Source of the DNA: Myxococcales bacterium
GTDB taxonomy: Bacteria > Myxococcota_A > Polyangia > Haliangiales > Haliangiaceae
DNA: 64,000 nucleotides
Assembly (NCBI GenBank): GCA_016706545.1
Contig: JADJJK010000030.1
Span: forward strand, 28,597 to 92,596
Direction of reading: 5' to 3'
How positions within the stretch are numbered: the first letter of the stretch is position 1; each line of letters opens with the position of its first letter. The position numbers and the translations under genes were made by a program. The notes below the pieces were generated by a model. It was not told the origin of the DNA and did not search any database. It saw nothing but the letters and a program-made list of their open reading frames with translations. Below are positions 31,301-40,394 of the stretch, piece after piece.

Positions 31301-32017
31301 ATCGAAGCGGGGCGCTTCGTGTACGGCGGACCGGGGGAATCGCCGTCGCGCTGGTGGGGCGAGCCGGACTACGATCAGCCCGAGGTGGAGCTCGAGCTGC
31401 CAGCCTTCGCCATGGACCGCACCGAGGTCTCCAACGCGCGGTTCGCGCCGTTTGCGCGCATCGAGCACCTGACCGGGTATCCGGCGCCGGTCTACAGCAA
31501 CGAGCCGCTGCATGACCGGGATGCAGATCCGCAGTCGCCGGTGACCGAGATCAACGCCTTTCATGCGCGCGCCTTCTGCCGCTACCTGGGCAAAGACCTG
31601 CCCACCGATCATCAGTGGGTGAAGGCCGCGCGCGGCGGCCTCACCGTGCGTGGCAAGCCCAATCCGATGCCCCGTCGGCTCTTTCCCTGGGGCGCCCAGC
31701 TGCGGCGTGAATGCGTGAACCTGCTCGATCCGCTCGATCCGCCGCCGGAGGATGGCTTTGGCTGGGTGGCGCCGGTCGATGCGTTCGCCTGCGGCGCCAG
31801 CCCGTATGGCATCCTCAACCTGTCGGGGAACGTGCAGGAGCCGATCTCACGAGTCGGGCAGGCAGATCTGGACAACCCGCATCACATCATGCGCGGCGGC
31901 GGCCCCGATTCGCCGCCGGAGCTCGAGCACGGCTCGACGATCTTCATCAATCATCGCAACCCGCGCAACTTCAACTACACGATCGGCGTTCGCTGCGCGG
32001 GCGCGCCGGTGAAGTAG
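28400..32017 (+). CDS. Ser/Thr kinase / nSTAND ATPase / transmembrane / FGE-sulfatase fusion
   Basis: A 1205-residue fusion. An acidic N-terminus (Asp-Glu 9-nt repeats) precedes a Hanks kinase at residues about 95-345: loop LGRGGSGVVMLAR, Lys in AALKLIAK, catalytic VVHCDLKPSNVM (Cys in place of the HRD Arg), DFGIAQ. Next is an nSTAND1 ATPase at about 355-790: DGPYPGISPFDEERARFFFG, Walker A GGPSGVGKSSFL, Walker B VLLAVDQLEEAF. A transmembrane helix lies near 800 (ILAALAVLLLTSIPLLVAVV). The C-terminus is an FGE-sulfatase/C-type-lectin-like domain (GNVQEPIS, HHIMRGGG, IGVRCAG). The ATG at 28400 has a GGTGGCGAG site. Non-RD kinase chemistry (HCD) suggests it needs no activation-loop phosphorylation. 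The FGE part lacks obvious catalytic cysteines and may be a binding domain. It is divergent from the FHA activator, a plausible substrate. Confidence 0.92.
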   Translation: MERTHEENAAAHDGDPPEDGEKTADPPADREAPGNGNIGAPPDGADDEDDEDDEDGPDGVDDEDGADSAAVDRTFTLNAPDALRPHAGLQEPAAGTVIGNYQIRNVLGRGGSGVVMLAREKNLNRSAALKLIAKGPHSARFMTEARIIAMLHHPNIVNLWDYGEDGGLLYLALQYVEGTTLQERMREAAMAPDECFRVLRDIADALEHAHANNVVHCDLKPSNVMIGRDGCVRVVDFGIAQTESAGAAGGTPDWMAPEQARRPAVAALTDRVDTWALGLLAYQLLTGEHALGATAAERRALLLDDSREPELCMPSSTPPLILDLVARALRRTPELRPSMAECKRVLGEVIDGRGEGFFEDGPYPGISPFDEERARFFFGRDDEVNAFLDRLRHVPCLPIGGPSGVGKSSFLHAGVVPRLRARERWLVLSVRPGDDPVGALARELVRAAAPITGPGAGLEVQRQQMRELRADLLETPALLAGRLATLAALHRARVLLAVDQLEEAFTQCTSAHERGQFLTMLLDAVDHPSDPMRIVFTVRDDHVGKLPVREVYMLPPLRLSHLRRTIVEPLGRCQYKFDDPAVVDDLIREAGASSSADLPLLQFACRMLWDGRDRATRTLLRSTYNEMGGVAGALARYADRAVSALNEHDGRTARALLLQLVSGATRRTVPRERLLELVGGEAGPLIDRLLAARLLVQRTEEDAQGPVIEIAHESLLHKWGQLSRWLRESQAERQFLDKLDEDASLWEKRGKLEADTYRRDQLVGTRQVQRELGVTLSERLEGFVAAGEARVRAGRRRRRIRILAALAVLLLTSIPLLVAVVRYLAREALIDVNAGTVELAITAYDWVEGRPRPVPIGELPELTVRLFGARQGGQRTTQDLEEPGEPLPVEMIRIEREPGDLLTRVDRVTAPGGLVFLEITGRGRRGQSCAASWIRLQAFPGYGGKRRIPRWNLEVPTCQSSAADMVEIEAGRFVYGGPGESPSRWWGEPDYDQPEVELELPAFAMDRTEVSNARFAPFARIEHLTGYPAPVYSNEPLHDRDADPQSPVTEINAFHARAFCRYLGKDLPTDHQWVKAARGGLTVRGKPNPMPRRLFPWGAQLRRECVNLLDPLDPPPEDGFGWVAPVDAFACGASPYGILNLSGNVQEPISRVGQADLDNPHHIMRGGGPDSPPELEHGSTIFINHRNPRNFNYTIGVRCAGAPVK

Positions 32018-32115
32018 CGGCCAAAGGCGAAAAAGGCGAAGCACGGCAAGCGCCGACGATGGTTTCGTCGCGCGAAGACTTCCTGTGCCCGGCCTCGGAG
32101 AGGCATGCTCGCGAG

Positions 32116-33102
32116 ATGAACGTCCTGGTCATCGGCGGCAACCGGTTCATGGGCCTGTCGCTGGTGTGGCGCCTGCTGCTGGCCGGGGAGAAGGTCACGG
32201 TGCTCAGCCGCGGCCTGTCAGGCGACCCCTTCGGCGCGCGGGTGGAGCGGCTGGTCGCCGATCGCGCGACCGACAGCTTCGAGCTCGCGCTTGCAGGCCG
32301 CAGCTTCGATCGGGTGGTCGACTTCGTCGGCTTCACCAAGGAGGAGCTGGAGCGGGCGGTGCGCGTCCTGTCCGGGCGGGTGGGGCACTATGTCTTCATC
32401 TCGACCGGGCAGGTGTACCTGGTGCGCGAGGGTTGCGCCGTGCCGTCCCGCGAGGCGGACTACGCCGGGCCGGTGATGGCGGCGCCGCCAACGCCAGCGG
32501 ACCACGAGGACTGGGCCTATGGCGTCGGCAAGCGCGCGGCCGAGGACGTGCTGGCGGCGGCGGACCTGCCCTCGACGCGGCTGCGCCTGCCCATGGTCAA
32601 CGGCGAGGGCGATCCGAAACGCCGGATCGAGAGCTACCTTTGGCGGCTACTCGATGGCGGTCCGCTCGTGTTCTCGCACGGCGCGTCCATCGCGCGCCAC
32701 GTCTACCGCGGCGCGGTGGTGGCCGCCATCGCGCGCATCCTCGAGTCGCCGCCGCCGCCTGGCCAGGCCTTCAACCTGGCGCAGGCCGAGCAGCCGACGG
32801 TGCGTGAGCTCTTGCGCGAGCTCGCGTCGCGCGTTGGCTCGCGGGCTCCCTTGATCGAGCGACCACCGGAGGTGATGGAGCGCGCCGGCCTCTCGGTGCG
32901 CGCGGCCTCTCCGTTCTCGAGTCGGTGGATGTCACACCTGGATCCATCGCGAGCGGTCGCCGAGCTGGGGTTCTCCCACCCGCCGCTGGGCGCGGTCCTC
33001 GACTCCATCATCGCGAGCTTGCTCTCGGCCTGGCCGGCCTCGCCGCCTCCGGGCTACGCGCAACGCGACGCAGAGCTCGCGCTGGCGCGCGCCAGCGAGT
33101 GA
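32116..33102 (+). CDS. NAD-dependent epimerase/dehydratase family protein
   Basis: A 328-residue extended SDR. The Rossmann motif is degenerate but recognisable (VLVIGGNRFMGLSLVWRLL), followed by VDFVGFTKEEL, the serine strand YVFISTGQVYLV and a YGVGKRAAEDVL block containing the YxxxK pair. NAD(P)-sugar or other carbonyl substrates are possible; the sequence gives no specificity. The ATG at 32116 begins exactly at the Rossmann strand. It lies 98 bp after the kinase-nSTAND gene on the same strand and may be read from the same promoter, but nothing else links them. Confidence 0.85.
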   Translation: MNVLVIGGNRFMGLSLVWRLLLAGEKVTVLSRGLSGDPFGARVERLVADRATDSFELALAGRSFDRVVDFVGFTKEELERAVRVLSGRVGHYVFISTGQVYLVREGCAVPSREADYAGPVMAAPPTPADHEDWAYGVGKRAAEDVLAAADLPSTRLRLPMVNGEGDPKRRIESYLWRLLDGGPLVFSHGASIARHVYRGAVVAAIARILESPPPPGQAFNLAQAEQPTVRELLRELASRVGSRAPLIERPPEVMERAGLSVRAASPFSSRWMSHLDPSRAVAELGFSHPPLGAVLDSIIASLLSAWPASPPPGYAQRDAELALARASE

Positions 33103-33196
33103 CGCGGCGGGCGGCGATCTCCGTGGCACCCTCGCAGGCGGCGTTCGCGCGCGCAGATCTTGGGGCCCGCCGGGGCAGCGCGGGTATCATGGGGCG

Positions 33197-35847
33197 ATGA
33201 CCCGGAGCTCTTCCCAGGAGCACGACGCGCCTGGCACGGCCTCGTATCAGCCCGCCAGCGCTGGCTCCGTGGTGCCGACCGCGCTCGCGGTGCCGCCGCC
33301 GTCGCCGCCCGAGCTGGAGCGCGAGGTCGCGCTGTCGCGGCTCAAGGGGCGGTTGTTCGCGCGGGAGCGGCCGGTGACCCTGGGCCGCTACCACCTCCTC
33401 GAGATGGTGGGCAAGGGCGGCATGGGCGTGGTGTGGGGCGCGTGGGATCCACAGCTCGAGCGCCGGGTGGCGATCAAGGTCATGCAGCCGACGGTGTCGG
33501 CGACGCGCGAGCGCATGCTCATCGAGGGACAGGCGCTGGCCAAGCTGTCGCATCCAAACGTGGTGCCGATCTACGACGTCGGCGTCATCGACGATCGGGT
33601 CTACCTGGTGATGGAGTGGGTGCGCGGTGAGAGCCTGCGCGAGTACGCGCGCGCGCCGCGCCACTGGCGGGACCTGGTGGCGGTGTACCGGCAAGCAGGG
33701 GAGGGGCTCCTGGCGGCGCACGACGCCGGGCTCATCCACCGCGACTTCAAGCCGGACAACGCGATCCGCGGCGAGGACGGCCGGGTGCGGGTGCTGGACT
33801 TTGGGCTGGCGCGCGGGGAGGTGCGCAGCGACGCCGCGGCGCCAGGCGACGGCGCCGTCGAGCCGTCGCCAGCAGGTGCGCCGCTGACCGTGGGCGCTGG
33901 CACGCCGCGCTACATGGCGCCCGAGCAGGTCACCGGCGAGATGCTCACGGCGGCGGCTGATCAATACGCGTTTTGCGTCTCGCTGCGCGAGGCGCTGACC
34001 CAGCGAAGTCCGGAAGTCGGACGCTTCGTGGCGCGGACCCGGGAGCTGACCCGGCGCCTGCGATCGGGCGCGCGGCCCGCGGCGTCGACCCGGCCGGCTC
34101 CGGCGGCGGCGCCCTTGCCGCGGTACCTGGCCAGCGCGCTCGAGCGCGGCAGCAGCGCGCTGGTCGCCGCGCGGTACCCGTCGCTGCGCGAGCTGCTGGA
34201 CGCGCTGGAGCGCGATCCGGTGCGGCGCTGGCGCTGGCGCGGCCTGGGTGCCGCGGCGGTGGCCACCGCCGCGGCGGCGTTCGCGCTGGGACGCTCCGGC
34301 GCGGCGAGCGCGCCAGACCCCTGCACCGGCGGTGAGGCGGAGCTGGTGGCGGTGTGGTCGCCCCAGCGCGTGGCGACGATCCAGCACCACCTGGAGACCA
34401 TGGGTGGGTATGGCCGCGAGCAAGCGCCCGGGGTGCTGCGCGACCTGGGGCAAGCGGCGCGCGGGTGGACCGAGTCCTATCAACAGGCCTGCAGCGCGCA
34501 TCAGCGCGCGGAGCTGACGTCGGAGCTATACCAGCGCCGGCTCGGCTGTCTGGTGCGCACCAAGGTGGCGCTGGGGACCGCCATCGAGGTGCTGGGCCAG
34601 ACCCGCCGCGACGGGCTGGACAACGCCCTTTTGGCGGCGCGCTCGCTGCCGGACGCCACGCTGTGCGCGCAGGAGGACGCCACCCAGCTCGCGCCACCGC
34701 CGGCTGCCATCGCGGCGCGGCTGCCGCCGGTGATCGCGTCCATCGAGCGCGCGCGCATCCTGGCGGTGGCGGTGCATCCGGATGCCGCGGCGGTGGCGGC
34801 CGCCGCGGCGAGGGACGCGGCGCACCTTGGGTATGCGCCGGTCGCGGCGCGGGCTCAGCTCGTCCTTGGCGCGTCGAGGCAGGGCTCGCGCGCTGGGACC
34901 CCGCCGAGGTGGCGCTGGGCAAGGCGCTGGAGGGCGCAGTCGAGGCGGGCGACGATCGCGGCGCGGTGGAGGCGTTCGCGCGGCTGCTCTGGGTCGCCTC
35001 GCGCCGAGATCGCCCGGTGGACGGCGCCTCCATCATCGAGCTGGTGGCGCGGCGCACCGGGCCCGCCGGCGCCTTTGGGCGGGCCCTGCTCTACAACAAC
35101 CTCGCCACCCGCCAGCTCGCGCGCGCCGATCGCGCAGGCGCGCGGCGGTACCTCGAGGCGGCGCAGGCCGAGATCTCGGCACAACGCGGTCCGGTGGATC
35201 TCGAGCTCGTCAGCGTGGCGCAGAACCTGGTGCTGGTGGCAGAGCGCGCCCCGGAGCGCGAGCGGCTCGCCAGCGCGGTGGTCGAGGCCACCGCGCGCGC
35301 GCTGGGTGAGCATCACGTCAAGACGCTGGTGGCGCGGGTGCTCGAGGCCAACGAGACCGCCGAGCTGGGGCTCGCGCGGCAGCGCTTCGCCGCCACCTGC
35401 GACAGCTATCAGCGCCACCACCCGCACCTGGCGACGGCGGTGGCCAACTGCTTCTATCGGCTGGCCTGGCTGGCCGACGAGGCCGGCGACCTCGCCGCCG
35501 CCACCGAGGCGATGCGGCGCGCCATCTCGGATCCCAGCCCGGAGCGGCTACAGGCCAAGGTCGCCGAGCTGTACGTCGCCGCGCGGTCCGCCACCGCGGG
35601 CGCGGCGGCGCTGCAGGTGCAGCAGGCGCTGCAGGGCTTTCTCGACGAGCACGCCGACGACAAGGAGTTCTGGAAGCGGCTGGTGGCGGTGGACGCTGCG
35701 ATCACCTTCGCGCAGGCGCTGACGGCGCTGGGAGACGCGCGCGGCGCACAGCGGCAGTGGCAGCGCGCGCTCACCATCGCCGCGTCCCTGGATCCTCCGC
35801 TGGTGCAGCGCCGACTCGCCCGCATCCGCGGCGCGCTGGCGGACTGA
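33197..35847 (+). CDS. Ser/Thr protein kinase with C-terminal TPR-like region, one-base frameshift
   Basis: The N-terminal kinase domain (residues about 60-330) has MVGKGGMGVVWGAWD, Lys in VAIKVMQ, LIHRDFKPDNAI, DFGLARGE and GTPRYMAPEQ, so it looks active. A transmembrane helix (AAAVATAAAAFALG) near residue 385 is followed by the long helical TPR-like extracytoplasmic region common in myxobacterial kinases. The frame breaks at about 34870-34876: upstream it reads VLGAS, and downstream homology resumes one base out of register as VEAGLARWDPAEVALGKAL and continues to the stop at 35847. Total length (3n+2) fits loss of one base. Codon quality is good on both sides, so this may be a sequencing or assembly error, otherwise a truncated kinase. 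Confidence 0.85.
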
Positions 35848-35981
35848 CGCTGCCGCCGGATCGCGGCAGCGGCGCACCCTCTCATGATCCTACACCTCAT
35901 GCACGCAGACCGCCGACGACAAGCCTGACCCACCATGTGACCCGGCCACCGTGCCAGACCCGAACCACCGTGCGTGATCCG

Positions 35982-36322
35982 ACCACCGTGCTGGGTCTAC
36001 CCACCTCCCACGCGCTCACCCCCGCCGCTCACCTGGCGATCCCTTCTTGGTTCCGGGTCAAAACAAGAGAACTCAGGGTTCTGAAAACAGCAGGGGCTGT
36101 GGGCGGTGTGGAGAGGCGCGCTGTCCCCGCAGGCCGCCTGCGGCACCTGGCCTCCTGCGCCTCTCCAAGGGCTGTGGTCAACCGCGTCGCGTACGCGCAT
36201 CACGCCGGCCCAGACTCGACGGGCGCGGTTGTCCACAACCCGGCACCGTCCACAGCCCAGGAGCTTCCGCGGAAACGCGCTGCGACCTGGATCACGTCAC
36301 GTTTCCGCGGAGGGCTCCGCGA
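35982..36322. repeat. Direct repeat, copy 1 (about 340 bp)
   Basis: This non-coding segment recurs 400 bp downstream at 36382-36722. Matching landmarks include ACCACCGTGCTGGG, ACTCAGGGTTCTGAAAACAG (36071 and 36471), GGTTGTCCA and GTTTCCGCGGAG (36301 and 36701). Each copy carries two TCCGCGGA palindromes. The copies are diverged but colinear except for short stretches, so the duplication is not recent. No coding frame is convincing in 35848-36806 apart from these repeats. Confidence 0.85.
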
Positions 36323-36381
36323 CCCCTCGTCGCCATGCTCGCCCCGACCACCGTGCGCGTCCACCCGCCGTGCTTGCCCCA

Positions 36382-36722
36382 ACCACCGTGCTGGGCCTAC
36401 CCACCCACGCGCTCACCCTGGTGCTCCCTGGCGATCCGTTCTGCGTTCTGGGTTCTGGTACAAACAAAAAACTCAGGGTTCTGAAAACAGCAGGGGCTGT
36501 GGGCGGTGTGGAGAGGCGCGCTGTCCTCTCAGGCACGCCTGCTGCACCTGGCCTCCTGCGCCTCTCCAAGGGCTGTGGTCAACCGCGCCGCTTGCGCGCA
36601 TCACGCCTGCCCGCGCTCGACGGGCGCGGTTGTCCATAGCCCGCCACCGTCCACAGCCCCGGGCTTCCGCGGAGACGCGCTGCGACTTGGATCACACCAC
36701 GTTTCCGCGGAGGTTTCCGCGA
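36382..36722. repeat. Direct repeat, copy 2 (about 340 bp)
   Basis: Second copy of the segment at 35982-36322, at a constant offset of 400 bp over most of its length. It ends about 85 bp before the start of the truncated HNH gene. The AT-richer stretch between them (about 36780-36800) stands out from the GC-rich surroundings and could hold a promoter. Confidence 0.85.
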
Positions 36723-36806
36723 TCTCGATCCCAGGTCCCGGCTCGCTCGCGTCCGCCTACCGGACGCACTCACCAACTCCAGATCTATTATCCAATACTC
36801 ATCCAA

Positions 36807-38303
36807 ATGCCAACATTCCTCTTGACACCTCCCGCGTCAGCGCACCCGCCTTGCCGCCAGCACTGCACCGCCAGCCAGCTCGAGACCGTGTGCCGCAAGG
36901 TCGGCGTGCTCGGCGCCGACGCCGCCAGCCGAGCCGCGCGCCCGCACGACAGCGAGCGCTACGTGGCGCACACGACGACGACCTCTGGCATGGTGTGCGT
37001 CAAGGCCTGCCTGCGCCCCGACGAGGCCGCGCTGCTCTTGCAAGTGTTGCAGCAGTCGGCGGTGGACTGCACGCGAGCGCCGGCGGAGGCTTCCGCGGAC
37101 GCTGCAGACGTTTCCGCGGAAGCGCCAGCACCTGCCGAGCGATCGACGGACGTCTCCGCGGAGACGCGGAGCACTACCACCGCGCGCCGCCCGTACAACC
37201 GCGCCGATGGCTTGATGGCCCTGGTCCACACTTACGCACGCGGCAGCAGCGCAGAGCGTTCGCCCGTCGAGCTGATCGTCACCGTGCCTGTGGCGCTGCT
37301 GCAGCAGACCACCGCGACTACCGACTCAGCCACTGGCACCTCCGACTCCACCTCCGACATCTCCGCAACCACCGATCTCGTGCCGGCCTCCTTCACCGAC
37401 CGCGGCGCCTCGCTACCGGTGGCCCTCACCGTCGAGGCCGACCTTGCGCTCTCTCCGCAGGCCACCCGTCGCCTGGCCTGCGACTGCGGCCTGGTCGTCG
37501 CCACCGTCGCCGCAGCAACATCCACCGACGCCACCCCGCTCTCCATCGGCCGCAAGACCCGCACCCTCCCCGCCGCCCTCAAGCGCGCCTTGCTCTTGCG
37601 CGACCGAACCTGCCGCTTCCCCGGCTGCGATCACCGCCTGTTCCTCGAGGGCCACCACCTGCAGCACTGGGCCGACGGCGGCGAGACCAGCCTGCCCAAC
37701 CTCGCGCTGCTCTGCTCGCTTCACCACGCCTACGTCCACGAGCGCGGCTATTGCATCACACAGTCCGCCACCGGCGAACTCGCCTTCGAAGATCCGCAAG
37801 GCCGCGCCGTCGTCCCGCTGCCGCCGCGCCCCACGCCGCCGCTGCTTGGCTGGCCCGCGATCCGCGCCGCCAACGCCGCCCTGCCGCTGACTGCGACCAC
37901 CGGCCACTGCCGCTGGCGCGGCGAGCGCGTCGATGGCTGGGACGCTGCCGCCACCATCACTCGCATCCAGCGCCGCGCCAACGCTGCAGCCACCGCAGCC
38001 ACCGACGCAACAGCAACCTCCACCCCAACCGCCGCACCTCTTGCCTCCCCGCCGTCCACGTTCCCCCGCACACCCTCACCCCCCTCGCCACCCTCACCAC
38101 TCTCATCTGTCGCCGATCCCCCGCTCGACTCCGACGGCCTCCCGCAGCGCGGCCGGTGGGACGACCTCGACCGCCAAAGCGCCATCGAGCGCTGGATCCT
38201 CGCCGAGATGGAAATCACTGGCGTCGACCCGCTGTCCGTCGGCCGCCCCTTGCCGGACCACCTGCAGCACCCGTCACAGCGCCCATCGCAGCGCCGGTCG
38301 TAA
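36807..38303 (+). CDS. HNH endonuclease-domain protein (DUF222/13E12-like), N-terminally truncated
   Basis: A 498-residue frame whose first 20 residues run straight into TASQLETVCRKVGVL, which in complete relatives lies in the middle of the DUF222 domain, so the first 150 or so family residues are missing. The HNH nuclease core is intact: RTCRFPGCDHRLFLEGHHLQ, HWADGGETSLPNLALLCSLHH. A Ser/Ala/Glu-rich insert at about 37090-37165 contains three TCCGCGGA palindromes, the motif found in the repeats upstream. The C-terminus is Thr/Pro-rich low complexity. This gene family is multicopy in several actinobacteria and myxobacteria and is suspected to be mobile. Probably a decaying copy; a second remnant lies near 57.6 kb. 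Confidence 0.6.
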   Translation: MPTFLLTPPASAHPPCRQHCTASQLETVCRKVGVLGADAASRAARPHDSERYVAHTTTTSGMVCVKACLRPDEAALLLQVLQQSAVDCTRAPAEASADAADVSAEAPAPAERSTDVSAETRSTTTARRPYNRADGLMALVHTYARGSSAERSPVELIVTVPVALLQQTTATTDSATGTSDSTSDISATTDLVPASFTDRGASLPVALTVEADLALSPQATRRLACDCGLVVATVAAATSTDATPLSIGRKTRTLPAALKRALLLRDRTCRFPGCDHRLFLEGHHLQHWADGGETSLPNLALLCSLHHAYVHERGYCITQSATGELAFEDPQGRAVVPLPPRPTPPLLGWPAIRAANAALPLTATTGHCRWRGERVDGWDAAATITRIQRRANAAATAATDATATSTPTAAPLASPPSTFPRTPSPPSPPSPLSSVADPPLDSDGLPQRGRWDDLDRQSAIERWILAEMEITGVDPLSVGRPLPDHLQHPSQRPSQRRS

Positions 38304-38368
38304 CGTCCGTCGAACATCCGCCCACCTCGCGCTGGCAGCAATGAGGCGCACTAGCCACAGCGCGCACC

Positions 38369-39406
38369 CTAGCGGTTGGCGCTGACCCGGTCCTGGCCGT
38401 CGAAGCTCTGGATGTCGAGGTCCTGGCAGGGGCTGCTGAGCAAGTTCGGGCACTCCGAGGCGATAGCCTGCCAGATGTCCGGAAAGAGCTGCGCCCCCGC
38501 GGCGCTCGCTGGCCTGAGCAGCCGCGGCTTGTGAAGGCAGGTCGCGCCATGCTCGTTCCAGCGCGCCTCGAGCACGCTGGCGCCGCTGTAGAAGGCCATC
38601 ACCTGTTGCGGATCGCGCCAGGCCAGCGGTTGCCCGGCCACCGTGAACGGGCGACCGGTGCCGCAGTAGTCCGCCGCCAGGAGCTTGAGCGTGGCCTGCC
38701 GGCTGGCCAGGTTGTGCCCATACGTGGAGGCTCGAGAGGCGGAGGTGTTGCGCGTCAGGTGCAACTTGGACAGCGTGTGCCCGGCGCAGCCGATGTTGAA
38801 CCAGTCCGCATCGAAGCCAGCGGCGATGGTCATCCTGCTGGTGTCGATGCGGTCGCCCTCGAACAAGATGGCCTCGCGCGGCACCTGGTTGAAGGTCTCC
38901 CAGTAGAGGAGATCTCGCGACGGGAGCAAGATCGGCCGGTTGCCGCACAGGTTCTGCCGCACGCCGTTGGCGTCGATGTACTCGAACACATAGGTCGGCA
39001 GCAGGTCGCCGGACTCGGCAGGCACCGGGAAGAACATCGAGCCCACGGACATCAGCTCCAGCTCGAAGGCGAGCCCGTCGATCAGCACGGTCAGGCGCAG
39101 CCCCACCAGCGCAGCCCCGGTGAAGACGGTCTGACCGGCCTCCGCGATCAGCGCGCCCTGTTGCACGCGGATGCGCACCGGAGCCGCGCCCAGTGTGGCG
39201 CGGTCCAGCACCATGTTCTGGGCGTTGGGGCGCCCGCTGACGCTCAGCTCATGGAACCCGTGGATATCGATCTTGGGCGAGTTGGTGCCGCAATACTCCT
39301 CGGGACACTCTTGCAGGGCCGAGATCGCCTCACCTTGGGGAGGCGGCGGCGCCCCCACGCACGCGGTGACAACCCCCAGCATGGCAAGCACAACACGGTT
39401 CTCCAT
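38369..39406 (-). CDS. ADYC-domain lipoprotein
   Basis: A 345-residue exported protein. The signal peptide ends VVTACVGAP, a usable lipobox. The C-terminal half contains LLAADYCGTGRPFTVAG, the eponymous motif of the ADYC domain found mainly in myxobacterial secreted proteins of unknown function. Several cysteine pairs (CPEEYC, LCGN, CPNLLSSPC) suggest disulfides. The ATG at 39406 starts the signal peptide; an earlier ATG at 39445 adds residues of no clear use. It is followed on the same strand by nothing related; the ECF sigma gene upstream is separated by 138 bp. No enzymatic function can be inferred. Confidence 0.85.
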   Translation of the reverse strand: MENRVVLAMLGVVTACVGAPPPPQGEAISALQECPEEYCGTNSPKIDIHGFHELSVSGRPNAQNMVLDRATLGAAPVRIRVQQGALIAEAGQTVFTGAALVGLRLTVLIDGLAFELELMSVGSMFFPVPAESGDLLPTYVFEYIDANGVRQNLCGNRPILLPSRDLLYWETFNQVPREAILFEGDRIDTSRMTIAAGFDADWFNIGCAGHTLSKLHLTRNTSASRASTYGHNLASRQATLKLLAADYCGTGRPFTVAGQPLAWRDPQQVMAFYSGASVLEARWNEHGATCLHKPRLLRPASAAGAQLFPDIWQAIASECPNLLSSPCQDLDIQSFDGQDRVSANR

Positions 39407-39544
39407 GGCCTTCCTCTCGAAGCTGTCTGGCAGCCGGGCAAGCACGCGCGCGCTGCGACAACCTGGACAGATAGTGTCGGAGGCCCCGCCTTTGTTGCAC
39501 GTGGCTGGACAGATCTTGGGAGCGCGGTGTGTGGCCCCACGCTC

Positions 39545-40156
39545 CTAGCGCGGTCGCACGCCCGAGAGGCTACGCGCCCACTGATCCATGGCATCGAGCG
39601 CCGCCGCCTCGCCGCGTTCGCCGGAGGTCTCCAGGAGCTCGCGCAGCGCCTTGCGCGCGCGGTGCAACCGGCTGCGGATGTTGACCTCGCTGGTCTCGAA
39701 CACCGCGGCCAGCTCGGCCATGCCCAGCTCATCCCAGTAGTGGAGCTCCAGGAGCGTCTGCTGCTCCAGCGGGAGCTGCCGCATGGCCGCCACCAGCCGC
39801 TCGTAGTCCTGATGGCGCGCCAGCCGGGTGCGCGGAGTGGAGACCAGCTCGGCGATGGAGGACACCGCGAAGTCGAGGCGCGCGGCCTTGGCGCGACCGC
39901 GCAGCGCGGCGTAGAGCTGGTTGCGCGCGATGCCAAAGAGGAACGTGCGGAACGACGACTCCCGCCGGAAGCGGTCCTTGGCGCCAAGGCAGGCGAGGAA
40001 CGTCGCCTGCACCAGCTCGTCCGCCTCGGCGTCGAGCTTGGTGTGGAAGAAGCGATAGAGGCGGTCGAAGTAACGCTCGACCAAGGCCTCCCCGGCGACC
40101 TCGTTGCCCGCCTGCCACGCGAGCAGCAAGTCGGCGTCAGACGTCGCAGGATCCAT
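39545..40156 (-). CDS. ECF-type RNA polymerase sigma factor
   Basis: A 203-residue sigma-70 family protein with region 2 (YFDRLYRFFHTKLDAEADELVQ broken here as ADELVQATFLACLGAK; SSFRTFLFGIARNQLYAAL) and region 4 (LPLEQQTLLELHYWDELG; VNIRSRLHRARKALRELL). No anti-sigma gene is adjacent, and no C-terminal extension is present. Start choice is uncertain: ATG at 40156 fits the family length, while ATG at 40171 has GAGG almost touching it. It probably directs a stress or envelope regulon; the ADYC lipoprotein downstream could be a target, which is inference. Confidence 0.9.
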   Translation of the reverse strand: MDPATSDADLLLAWQAGNEVAGEALVERYFDRLYRFFHTKLDAEADELVQATFLACLGAKDRFRRESSFRTFLFGIARNQLYAALRGRAKAARLDFAVSSIAELVSTPRTRLARHQDYERLVAAMRQLPLEQQTLLELHYWDELGMAELAAVFETSEVNIRSRLHRARKALRELLETSGERGEAAALDAMDQWARSLSGVRPR

Positions 40157-40217
40157 GGCAGCCGCTACCATCCCTCGGTCAGGGACCAAGTTCCAGCAGC
40201 CGATCTCGACCGCTAGT

Positions 40218-40246
40218 AAAAAAACGGCGCGAGCACAGACTCGCGC
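40218..40246 (-). terminator. Rho-independent terminator for leftward transcription
   Basis: Read on the reverse strand, a 7-bp stem GCGCGAG/CTCGCGC with a 6-nt loop is followed by CG and seven T residues. It stands between the small basic protein gene and the sigma factor gene. Confidence 0.75.
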
Positions 40247-40354
40247 TTACCGATCGCACCAGGTGGGCGAGCGATCCCCGGCGAAGACAAGGAGAGCCGA
40301 GGAATCGGCCAGAAAAGGCGAGGCACCGGCAAGAGCCGGAAACCAGACGAGGCT

Positions 40355-40383
40355 AAAAAACGTGCCTCCAGATCTTCTGGAGG
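40355..40383 (-). terminator. Rho-independent terminator after the small basic protein gene
   Basis: Read on the reverse strand, stem CCTCCAGA/TCTGGAGG with loop AGA is followed by CACG and six T residues. It starts 12 bp beyond the stop codon at 40395, so it ends the transcript of the 54-residue protein. Confidence 0.85.
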
Positions 40384-40394
40384 GCTCGGGGCTG

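Noticed and set aside
31300..32017. Diversity-generating retroelement target region in the FGE domain
   Set aside because: No reverse transcriptase, accessory gene or template repeat is visible in the window; kept only as a check in the findings.
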